Of a stretch of 64,000 nt of DNA, positions 18,131-25,657 are shown piece by piece; position 1 is the first letter of the stretch, and every line of letters starts with the position of its first letter. The notes under the pieces are model-generated. The model searched no databases. It saw only the letters and a list, made by a program, of their open reading frames with translations, and had not been told where the DNA came from. The DNA is taken from contig CAKSTI010000004.1 in NCBI GenBank assembly GCA_934500705.1, positions 1-64,000 of the forward strand. The letters are read 5' to 3'. The position numbers and the translations under genes were made by a program. The DNA comes from an uncultured Clostridia bacterium (GTDB lineage: Bacteria; Bacillota; Clostridia; UMGS1810).

Positions 18131-19483
18131 CTATTTTTCCCTTTTAAACAACGGCCTTAAATTAGTTCCCCATATGTATGTAGTGATTTTTTCGTTCTCC
18201 CCGACCGATGTATTTATGTATTCGCCGCATTCCAGCGGTAAAACTAATTTCTTAACAGATTTTCCCGACTCGCCGTCTGTAAATTCAAATACCGTCATTG
18301 GCGAAGCCGTGTTATTATAAACCCTTACACCGCTGCTTTCGTCGCAATTATCATACGGCGATACGAATATTTCCTGTCCTTCGAGTATTTTCCTTATCAT
18401 TGCCTGAGCATTTACGATTTTATACGAAAATCCGCCACTTTCCGTATGCTCCTCTCCCGTTTCTTTAATGAGGGTTTCAAACTCGCTTGCCTTTATATCC
18501 TCACGAAAGTTAAGGCAAACCGCCGCAAGAGCCGACACAACGGGTGCCGCATAGCTTGAACCGCTCCCCATTGCGACGCTGCCTGCACGGTTAAGACCGT
18601 AAACACCGTGCCCCGGTGCGCCAATATCAATATATTGATTGCGGTTTGTACGCCACTTTTTATCACTATCCACCGAACCCACGCTTATTACGCCGTCATA
18701 TGCGGACGGATAATTGACCGTTCCGTCGGTTTCGTTACCGCAGGCGGCAACCACTATGGCATTTTTGCCCAAGGCATATTCAACTGCATCTTTTAATGTG
18801 TTGGAGTCAGTTTTAATGCCCAAACTTAAATTTATAACTTTGCATTCAAAATCATCGACTGCCATTTTTATAGCTTTGGAAACGTCCTCAATGGTTGCCT
18901 TTACTTCATTTTGCGTATTGTACTTAAAGCACTTAATCGGAACAATTTTTGCCCTGTATGCAAGCCCTGCGACCAATAATTTGTTGTTTGCCTCCGCCGC
19001 AATAATTCCGCTCACAAAAGTACCGTGTCCGCTTATGTCCGATGTGTCCGCCGTATCATTATCGACCAGACTGTAACCCGGCAAAAGATTTGCCTTTAAA
19101 TCCTCCACGGCATCAACGCCGCTGTCGATAACTGCGATTTTTACATTCTGCCCCACGCAGCCCGTTTCCCATACGTTAGGCGCATTTACCATCTGCATAT
19201 TCCATTGATTTGTAAAATAATCGGGGTCGTCTGTGATTGAAAACAAATCCACGTAATAATTGGGTTCTATGTACTCAATCTGCGATTTGTCTATGAATTT
19301 CGCAATGTCATTCAAACTGTCGATTTTTATAATGTCATCGTCTGTTTCCGCCTGACTCATAAGGCTTACCGACGGTTTCAGCTTTACCAAATATCCGTCG
19401 TGGGGAAGCAAATCGGCACGTGCGCAAACAGTACCAAACACCGCAGCAATGAATAATATAACTGTAAAACATATTTTTTTCAT
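18131..19483 (-). CDS. Secreted subtilisin-like serine protease (S8)
   Basis: A 450-residue exported subtilase. The signal peptide covers about residues 3-24. A prodomain follows, and IEYIEPNYYVDL is the usual propeptide end. The catalytic triad is Asp120 (IAVIDSGVD), His153 (GHGTFVSG) and Ser310 (GSSYAAP), with the oxyanion Asn in AACGNETDG. About 80 C-terminal residues form a small extra domain. ATG 19483 has GGAG six bases upstream; an upstream TTG at 19495 overlaps that site. It is divergent from cotJA, so a role in sporulation or germination is conceivable but not shown. Confidence 0.9.
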   Translation of the reverse strand: MKKICFTVILFIAAVFGTVCARADLLPHDGYLVKLKPSVSLMSQAETDDDIIKIDSLNDIAKFIDKSQIEYIEPNYYVDLFSITDDPDYFTNQWNMQMVNAPNVWETGCVGQNVKIAVIDSGVDAVEDLKANLLPGYSLVDNDTADTSDISGHGTFVSGIIAAEANNKLLVAGLAYRAKIVPIKCFKYNTQNEVKATIEDVSKAIKMAVDDFECKVINLSLGIKTDSNTLKDAVEYALGKNAIVVAACGNETDGTVNYPSAYDGVISVGSVDSDKKWRTNRNQYIDIGAPGHGVYGLNRAGSVAMGSGSSYAAPVVSALAAVCLNFREDIKASEFETLIKETGEEHTESGGFSYKIVNAQAMIRKILEGQEIFVSPYDNCDESSGVRVYNNTASPMTVFEFTDGESGKSVKKLVLPLECGEYINTSVGENEKITTYIWGTNLRPLFKREK

Positions 19484-19570
19484 ACCAAACTCCAAAAAAC
19501 ACTTGATGAAGTTATTGTATCACAAAAATACTCAAAATTCCACAATTTTTTTAAATTTCGGCACAGTAAC

Positions 19571-19595
19571 AATATTTATATGCCGCTCATAGAAT
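19571..19595 (+). promoter_or_regulatory. Weak candidate SigE-type promoter of cotJ
   Basis: CATAGAAT at 19588-19595 resembles a SigE -10 (CATACAAT), with an AT-rich AATATT at 19571-19576 upstream. The spacing is shorter than usual. cotJ operons are SigE-dependent in Bacillus, so a mother-cell promoter is expected here, but the match is weak. Confidence 0.3.
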
Positions 19596-19625
19596 AATTA
19601 TGAACAAAATTTTGGAGGTGGCACA

Positions 19626-19802
19626 GTGAATATACCGTTTATGCCCGAAAACCCACGTCTGGGTTTTGCATACGTACCGTTTCAAAAATATGAAAATCTG
19701 TATGACATCAGAAAGGGCTTGCAGCAAGGCACAATTTTTAAGGATTTGGATATTCCCTTTGAACAGTATTCCTCAAATCCTGTTATGAACCCGTTTAAAT
19801 AG
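19626..19802 (+). CDS. cotJA: Spore coat-associated protein CotJA
   Basis: A 58-residue protein translated from GTG 19626 after a strong GGAGG (19614-19618). It has the CotJA pattern: a short Pro-rich N-terminus, then FAYVPFQKYENLYDIRKGLQQG and GTIFKDLDIPF. First gene of cotJABC. The family is part of the spore coat assembled in the mother cell. Confidence 0.9.
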   Translation: MNIPFMPENPRLGFAYVPFQKYENLYDIRKGLQQGTIFKDLDIPFEQYSSNPVMNPFK

Positions 19803-19814
19803 GAGGTTAAATTA

Positions 19815-20261
19815 ATGATATATCCCAAGGCACCGTTTTGTCCGATGAATGACGAAACGAACAGCGGAAAAAATTCCGAAAGCACCGCTCCGGACAGACG
19901 CACCGTCAACGACGATACGCCCCAAAAGACACCTCAGCAATCAAGAAACAATACCGGCAATAACACGATCTGGCCCAACGATATGCAGCCCGGCAGCGGC
20001 AGCAGCGAGAATATGACAGAACATGAACTTATGCGGCTCATAAACGAACTGCGTTTTGCCGTAACCGACCTTAACCTGTTTCTCGATACTCACCCGAACG
20101 ACGAGGAAGCGCTCAAAACTTTCACAATGCTCGCCGCCGCATTAAAGAGCTATGCTCACGATTACGCACATAAATTCGGCACACTCTATGCTACCGATGC
20201 AACCGACGAAACACCGTTTGAATGGGTAGCCGCCGACAACAAATGGCCGTGGCAGCTTTAA
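19815..20261 (+). CDS. cotJB: Spore coat protein CotJB with a long N-terminal extension
   Basis: 148 residues. The C-terminal 85 are typical CotJB: ELMRLINELRFAVTDLNLFL, DTHPNDEEALKTFTML, and a terminal FEWVAADNKWPWQL. The N-terminal 60 or so are polar and rich in Asn, Ser, Thr and Gln, not expected in CotJB, which is usually near 90 residues. The extension looks disordered. Twelve bases after cotJA with AGGAGGT before the ATG. Confidence 0.9.
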   Translation: MIYPKAPFCPMNDETNSGKNSESTAPDRRTVNDDTPQKTPQQSRNNTGNNTIWPNDMQPGSGSSENMTEHELMRLINELRFAVTDLNLFLDTHPNDEEALKTFTMLAAALKSYAHDYAHKFGTLYATDATDETPFEWVAADNKWPWQL

Positions 20262-20276
20262 GGAGGTATAAAAATT

Positions 20277-20885
20277 ATGTGGAATTATGAACGAAAACTC
20301 TTATACCCGGTAAAAATTAAAAATAAAAACCCACGACTTGCGCAAATAGTAATCAGTCAGTACGGCGGACCGGACGGTGAATTAAGTGCGTCGCTCCGTT
20401 ACCTGAGCCAGCGCTTTTCAATGCCGACTCCTGAAATTCAGGGAATTTTAAATGACATCGGAAACGAGGAACTATCTCACTTGGAAATGGTCGGAACCAT
20501 CGTATATCAGTTGACACGTGACCTTGACTCTGAGCTTGTAAAGGACAGCGGATTTTATAATTATTTTATAAATCATTCCACCGGAGTTTATCCGGCAAAT
20601 ACAAACGGTATGCCGTTTAACGCACTTGCACTCGCTGTAACGGGTGATCCGCTTGCCGATTTGAATGAGGATTTGGCTGCCGAGCAAAAAGCACGGGCAA
20701 CATATGATAATATTCTAAGGCTTTCCGATGACCCCGATGTTAACGATGTAATCAAGTTTTTACGTGAACGTGAAATCGTACATTATCAAAGGTTTGGTGA
20801 AGCAAACCATACTAATTTAAGGAGAATTTTCCCATATGAACCGTGCTTGGACGGGGTGTCCAAGCACGTTGTTTTTCGACTTTAA
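20277..20885 (+). CDS. cotJC: CotJC manganese-catalase-like coat protein, interrupted at codon 176
   Basis: Residues 1-176 are a normal CotJC: MWNYERKLLYPVKI, ISQYGGPDGEL, the metal-binding EELSHLEMV and REREIVHYQRFGEA. After Ala176 (GCA, 20802-20804) the sequence changes abruptly. The next 26 codons (from AACCAT) are encoded by foreign DNA, including a terminator hairpin, and end at 20885. The genuine C-terminus lies 32 kb away at 52828-52884. Joining the two at the shared GGTGAAGCA restores a 194-residue CotJC, close to the usual length. Whether the chimeric 202-residue form is functional is unknown. Third gene of the operon, AGGAGG before the ATG. Confidence 0.93.
   Translation: MWNYERKLLYPVKIKNKNPRLAQIVISQYGGPDGELSASLRYLSQRFSMPTPEIQGILNDIGNEELSHLEMVGTIVYQLTRDLDSELVKDSGFYNYFINHSTGVYPANTNGMPFNALALAVTGDPLADLNEDLAAEQKARATYDNILRLSDDPDVNDVIKFLREREIVHYQRFGEANHTNLRRIFPYEPCLDGVSKHVVFRL
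20796..20822 (+). other. attL: core plus inner arm
   Basis: Core GGTGAAGCA (20796-20804), then the element arm AACCATACTAATTTAAGG (20805-20822). The outer ten bases of the arm are the reverse complement of the outer ten bases of the right arm. Left of the core is cotJC sequence. Confidence 0.82.
20842..20876 (+). terminator. Terminator at the left edge of the element, inside the chimeric cotJC frame
   Basis: A perfect 11-bp stem CGTGCTTGGAC (20842-20852)/GTCCAAGCACG (20858-20868) with a five-base loop and TTGTTTTT after it. It sits 38 bases inside the element and within the last 15 codons of the chimeric cotJC. It would stop cotJ transcription from entering the element. Confidence 0.85.
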
Positions 20886-20916
20886 AGTGACTGACAAAGC
20901 ACTTTTGTAACTATCC

Positions 20917-21954
20917 TTATTTTCCTATTGAGGCATAGCCGTTCATAATAAAACTCGTTATTTCGCTTGTCCTCACACGCATATTAAGCTCCCTAACAAC
21001 ACCCGAAACCATTTCAGCGGTAAGAACCGGTATATACGTTTTAAGCGACTCATCATACGACATAAGCTCATTAAACAGCTTTACAAGCACGTCATTTTTT
21101 CTTTTTATGTTCTTTGGATATCCTCTCGAAATCAGTGCCATATTATTGTCAAAATTCGGTGCAAGTCCGAGTATTTTCCCTGTATTCACATTTCTTAAAA
21201 TGCCGTAGTTAAACGAATGCCTATCGGGGTTTGCACAAATCGTATCCAAAAACAACATTTGCACATAATCACCGACACCGTCGGGACACAACTCTCTCAG
21301 CGCATTTATGTTGTCAATATAATCCTCATTATCACCCAAAAACGAATATGCACTCTCAAAATTAACACTTGCGTTATTCGTAAAATCTCTTGTCTTGATA
21401 CACCCTTTACCACGTTCGTACTCCGCCATATTGAACCCAAGTGCTTTGCCTAACCGGTATATGAACAATTCGGAAAACAATTCCTCGTGATTAGCCTTTT
21501 TATACAGCCACCACTCACCGTCTATAAGCTTCCAACACTTCTCATAACTGCCTATATTGGTAAGCTCGGGCGTTCTTGTGTGCTTGGAATTTGCAGCTTT
21601 ATTAAAACTGTCATAACTTCCTGTAAGCGCAAGATTTGAGAAGTAATCATTGTCAAACCTAACATCAGCATACATCAGGTTTGAATTTAAAGGTTTTATC
21701 CAATAATTATCCGTAATGGTTACAGCATTAACCGACATAACCGTAGCAACATCATCTTTTTCGGTCAAACGGAGGGCTTTTTTCAACAATCTGGAATTTG
21801 CTCTGTGACAATCAATGGCTCTCGTTTCAAGCCATCTTTGAACGTTGCCGGTGTTTTTTAGATATAGCGGCAATAATACATCGTTCAGAATTTCAAAAGT
21901 ATTGTCCTGCCACTTTGCAACCGCAATATCGCCTGACATAATATAACAATTCAC
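20917..21954 (-). CDS. HipA-like protein kinase without a HipB partner
   Basis: A 345-residue protein with the HipA-like C-terminal kinase fold. It has a catalytic-loop motif NPDRHSFNYGIL near residue 245 (Asp, Arg-His, Asn) and a metal-binding LAPNFDNNMAL near 270, plus a nucleotide-site region WLYKKANHEELFSELF near 155. Classic HipA kinases phosphorylate glutamyl-tRNA synthetase and are neutralized by HipB, but no HTH partner is adjacent here. A GTG start with GGGAGGTG six bases upstream is convincing. It lies just inside attL and points toward it, so it is cargo at the element edge. Confidence 0.75.
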   Translation of the reverse strand: MNCYIMSGDIAVAKWQDNTFEILNDVLLPLYLKNTGNVQRWLETRAIDCHRANSRLLKKALRLTEKDDVATVMSVNAVTITDNYWIKPLNSNLMYADVRFDNDYFSNLALTGSYDSFNKAANSKHTRTPELTNIGSYEKCWKLIDGEWWLYKKANHEELFSELFIYRLGKALGFNMAEYERGKGCIKTRDFTNNASVNFESAYSFLGDNEDYIDNINALRELCPDGVGDYVQMLFLDTICANPDRHSFNYGILRNVNTGKILGLAPNFDNNMALISRGYPKNIKRKNDVLVKLFNELMSYDESLKTYIPVLTAEMVSGVVRELNMRVRTSEITSFIMNGYASIGK

Positions 21955-21996
21955 TCAGAGCACCTCCCACTTTTTTATTTTATAATCTCTAAAAGC

Positions 21997-22025
21997 ATTA
22001 TACCAAATTATCTTTTCAAAATCAA
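21997..22025 (-). promoter_or_regulatory. SigA promoter for the HipA-like gene
   Basis: On the minus strand TTGATT (22025-22020), 17 bases, TATAAT (22002-21997) with TGG just before it (extended -10). The HipA-like gene therefore has its own promoter separate from the hydrolase genes upstream. Confidence 0.75.
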
Positions 22026-22055
22026 TAGCGTTACCGTAAATTCATATATCCCGAC

Positions 22056-23750
22056 CTATAAAGTAATCAAAGCTGTGCAAAATGAGCCCAACATAATTTT
22101 ACTGTTATCACTTGCAGCTATTTTACTTCCATTAAGGTACACTGTACTGTTTTTTGGAGCTTTGTATTCTAACATCTTGTCAGATAGATTAAATACGGCC
22201 AAAACCGCTTGCCCGCAGATATTGTTTTCAATTTCAAATAATCCGCCTTCCGGGTTGGAAAACAAATATTTTTTTGCGGGGCGGGCAACATTATTGCATT
22301 TTTTTATTCTGTAAAACTCTTTCAGGTACTTTTCCTCTGTCATTCCAAGTTCATCGCTGACGTATACAGGACCTCCGCTCATAAGACGGAGAATAAAGCT
22401 CGGCTCAACAACGGAGTTATGCGTCCACCACATATCAAAGTCACAGCAAAACAGGTCTGACAAGAAAACGCTGTTATATATATTCTGAATAATATGCTGC
22501 GAAAAGCTCTCCGGAACATTCGGATAAAAGTCATCACTGCTTCTTACCACCTGTGTGTACGGGTGGAAATGAAGATTTATATTCTGAGCAGCCATACAAT
22601 TAATAACTCTTCCCCCAAAAACCTCATTTGCCGAGCGCTCAATCGCAAGATGCGTTGAAATACAATCACCCGGACATCCTTTTCTTCCACGAAGGAATTC
22701 AAACACGTTGCCCTGAGTATCAATTTTAAGAAAATCCACTCCCTGATTTCTTAAATACTTATGCCAGCGGTTAAAAAATGTATATGCGTCCTCTCCTACC
22801 GGAATGTACCAATCAGAGTCGGTCTGAGTCAATTCCGCAGATACATCTGAAAACAAAGGACTGTCTTTCTCGACACCGTACCAATATGCTGTCATAGAAT
22901 GCCAAACGCCCACATAACTTAAACCGTATTTTGATTTGAGTATTTCTATGCAGGAGCGCAAGCCATTCGGAAATTTATTTTTGTCCTCAAATATTGAGGA
23001 GATTTTAAAATTGTCGTTTTTAGAAATTTCAAACCAACCATCGTCTATAACAATCCACTTTACTTGTATATTCTTTTGCCTAAATTCGTCCATTTTCGCA
23101 AAAATTTTTTTCTCGGAAACATCGTGATAACAAGCATTCCACGTGCACCAACCGATGCCTTCAAGAAAATCCGGCAAAGTTTTCGGCTCGTTCGGATTTG
23201 TTTTGATATAACCCTCTCTCCACGCATATTTATATGCCTTTCTCACGGCGTCATAAGGATTATTAGCATATGCAGCTATTGCAATAGTTCCTTTGAGCGT
23301 ATTTGAACCGTAATGATGCTTTGACACGCACAGTCTCAATGTATCGTCCGACTCTGACGGTCCGATGCAAGTGATGAAATCCCCGCCGCATAACGGAAGA
23401 ACCGAAACATAACCATTGCCGGTATCTATTAGGATATTTTGTGTGTCCGCATAAAATTTTGTGGGGTTCTTCTCAAATTTAGGCAGAGTCCAAAACGGAT
23501 TGAATGATACCCTCGAAAGCGCACCGTTAATCGAAAAATCGCACTTTAAATCCACAAACATTGACTCATCGGGCGAAAAAGTTTTTGCATAGTCATACGG
23601 CAATCGGCAGCAAGTAACGTCAACCTCAATTTTCTCAATGTCGCCGTGATTGGTAAGAACCGCCCCGCCTCTAAAAAAATTTTTGCTCTCATTTTCTGTT
23701 TTAATCCCGTATTTTTGAAAATTTACACTCACCGTTGATGAATTAAACAT
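22056..23750 (-). CDS. GH36-type glycosidase (raffinose synthase/Sip1-like)
   Basis: A 564-residue cytoplasmic protein (no signal peptide) of the GH36 raffinose-synthase/seed-imbibition branch. Landmarks are GIGWCTWNACYHDV near 198, VIDDGWF near 235, the nucleophile motif LKIDTQGN with Asp344, the acid/base region RSSDDFYP near 403-410, and CDFDMWWTHN with LMSGGPVYVSD near 437-465. Probable role: alpha-galactosidase-like cleavage of imported oligosaccharide. ATG 23750 lies two bases after the upstream stop with GGGGG ahead; a longer in-frame extension overlapping the GH5 gene is rejected. Confidence 0.85.
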   Translation of the reverse strand: MFNSSTVSVNFQKYGIKTENESKNFFRGGAVLTNHGDIEKIEVDVTCCRLPYDYAKTFSPDESMFVDLKCDFSINGALSRVSFNPFWTLPKFEKNPTKFYADTQNILIDTGNGYVSVLPLCGGDFITCIGPSESDDTLRLCVSKHHYGSNTLKGTIAIAAYANNPYDAVRKAYKYAWREGYIKTNPNEPKTLPDFLEGIGWCTWNACYHDVSEKKIFAKMDEFRQKNIQVKWIVIDDGWFEISKNDNFKISSIFEDKNKFPNGLRSCIEILKSKYGLSYVGVWHSMTAYWYGVEKDSPLFSDVSAELTQTDSDWYIPVGEDAYTFFNRWHKYLRNQGVDFLKIDTQGNVFEFLRGRKGCPGDCISTHLAIERSANEVFGGRVINCMAAQNINLHFHPYTQVVRSSDDFYPNVPESFSQHIIQNIYNSVFLSDLFCCDFDMWWTHNSVVEPSFILRLMSGGPVYVSDELGMTEEKYLKEFYRIKKCNNVARPAKKYLFSNPEGGLFEIENNICGQAVLAVFNLSDKMLEYKAPKNSTVYLNGSKIAASDNSKIMLGSFCTALITL

Positions 23751-23752
23751 TT

Positions 23753-25606
23753 TTACCCCCGGAATTTTCTTTTCAGCTTTGCCACAAAAGAACAGTATGG
23801 TTCTAAATATTCCGTACTGCCCATATAAATATTTTCTATTTCGTAATTTTCCGATACGGAAAACGGTACCGTCTGCCGTTTGTCGGAATAATTTATCGCC
23901 GTTACGTACACATCTGAATTTGAAATATGCTCGGTTACTGCCACGTACTTGCTTTCCGACTTGATTATGTGTTTGCAATTTTCAAATATGCTTTTATATA
24001 TTTTATAATAATCACCGTCAAAAGCGTCATTCTTATCAAGCAAATTCTTTTCGATCGGGCAATCCAGATAGTAAACAGTGCCGTTGCCGTATCTGAATTT
24101 TGTAAACATAGGGTTGCCATTATGGCTCGCCAAAATTTCTGTCCCTACGCTTTTTAGATGCCGACGCTTATTCTGACTGAAATCAACGGTATTACCGTCA
24201 AGTTCAAATGACGACGCTGTGTAATGTTCATCTGTATCAATGACACGAAGTCCCGTGTACCTTTCAAATTCACTCAAAAATCCGTTATCATTGGATATGT
24301 ATAACGCTGCCCCCTTGAACACTCTGTCAAATAAGAGCTTATAATTCTCACCACACATAATTCTGTCGCCCGAAACGGACGGAAGAATGTATACATCGCT
24401 TTCCGGAATGGCGGAATTAACATATGCAAAGCCAACATTAACACCGGCTTGTCTTGCCAGAATATAAGACATATACGATATTCCCCACTGTTCATTGCCG
24501 TCGGACACGAGTATTATACCGTTGTCCGTTGCCTTCGGCAATTTGATTTTACATTCATTAAGCCACTTATTAAACTTGCCGAACTCATACAAAACCGGCT
24601 TCGGATTTCCCGCATTATCAATCATACCGAGTTCAAGCTCACACTTACTCCACGTATACGGTGCGGTTTTAAGATTAGTCTGGTCGGCGGCGCACCACCA
24701 AAACATACCGAGTGAACCGTTTGCAAAGCAGGACATCAGGTTCACTCCGGCAAATCCGGATGCGGTTTCATACTCATTGCAGACCATAGGTCCCATAGTT
24801 CCGGTTTCCTCTACCAAACACGGTTTTTGTCCCAATCCTTCTTCATATTTATTGGAGCAAGCAGACAGCAAAAGCGTCCTTATTGATGACATATTGTCTT
24901 TTGAACCGTAAGGTGTCCACATCGGGTATGGATGCGTGGTCAGAATATCTACGCACTCTGCCATATCGCCCACTCTCCAAAAATCACATTCATTGAGCGC
25001 AGTCGTGCCGGACAATATCGGTCTGCTGCAATCCTGCGCTCTGACAGCATCGGAAATTAAAGATATCCAAACATAAACACTCTCCCTATTTTCCGATATT
25101 GACATACAGTTGCACTCGTTTCCGAGGTCCCAGGCGCATATCTCGTCCCTGTTTGCAAAATAAGACACAAAACCTTTTACAAACTTTTGCTCAAACATAA
25201 GCGCCACCGAGTCCGTATAAAGGTTTCTGCCATATACTGCCGGCGGAACAAACGTCCTGCCGCTCATAAAGCCGGTTATCAAGCCGACAATTACCTTGAT
25301 GCCGTACTCTGAACAGATGCTTAAAAATTCATCAAACCTGCCGAGCATTTTAACCGACAAGTAATACGGATTATCACAAAAACTCTCATCTTCCATTCGG
25401 TATTCCTTAAAAAAATTGCCTCCCGTATAAAGCGGTTTTACCGGTTGAAAATCACTCCACAGCGGAAAAACACGCAAATACGATATACCGTTTTGCGACA
25501 ATGTTCTAAGGTCTTTTTTCACACATTCCGGCGACCAGTCGCTCCACATAGCCGTTCCGGCATTGGACGCCCAGTAATTGACACCAATCATAAAATTATT
25601 CGTCAT
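23753..25606 (-). CDS. GH5-like (clan GH-A) glycoside hydrolase
   Basis: 617 residues without a signal peptide. The first 350 form a clan GH-A TIM barrel: IGVNYWAS at the N-terminus, LGNECN with acid/base Glu164, THPYPMW, and the nucleophile region CLVEETGTMG near Glu267. Residues about 370-520 resemble a beta-galactosidase-trimerization-type (GATase-like) domain, and the last 80 form a small beta domain. Intracellular mannosidase, galactosidase or glucosidase activity is possible; specificity cannot be read. GGGAG five bases before the ATG; co-transcribed with the GH36 gene. Confidence 0.78.
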   Translation of the reverse strand: MTNNFMIGVNYWASNAGTAMWSDWSPECVKKDLRTLSQNGISYLRVFPLWSDFQPVKPLYTGGNFFKEYRMEDESFCDNPYYLSVKMLGRFDEFLSICSEYGIKVIVGLITGFMSGRTFVPPAVYGRNLYTDSVALMFEQKFVKGFVSYFANRDEICAWDLGNECNCMSISENRESVYVWISLISDAVRAQDCSRPILSGTTALNECDFWRVGDMAECVDILTTHPYPMWTPYGSKDNMSSIRTLLLSACSNKYEEGLGQKPCLVEETGTMGPMVCNEYETASGFAGVNLMSCFANGSLGMFWWCAADQTNLKTAPYTWSKCELELGMIDNAGNPKPVLYEFGKFNKWLNECKIKLPKATDNGIILVSDGNEQWGISYMSYILARQAGVNVGFAYVNSAIPESDVYILPSVSGDRIMCGENYKLLFDRVFKGAALYISNDNGFLSEFERYTGLRVIDTDEHYTASSFELDGNTVDFSQNKRRHLKSVGTEILASHNGNPMFTKFRYGNGTVYYLDCPIEKNLLDKNDAFDGDYYKIYKSIFENCKHIIKSESKYVAVTEHISNSDVYVTAINYSDKRQTVPFSVSENYEIENIYMGSTEYLEPYCSFVAKLKRKFRG

Positions 25607-25657
25607 ATTATTCTCCCGTATTCAATAAAAGTATCGCTATCTTGTTAATAACCGATG

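Noticed and set aside
22056..23978. A longer start for the GH36-type protein at 23978
   Set aside because: The extra 76 residues overlap the end of the GH5-like gene and look unstructured. ATG 23750 has a ribosome binding site and immediate operon spacing.
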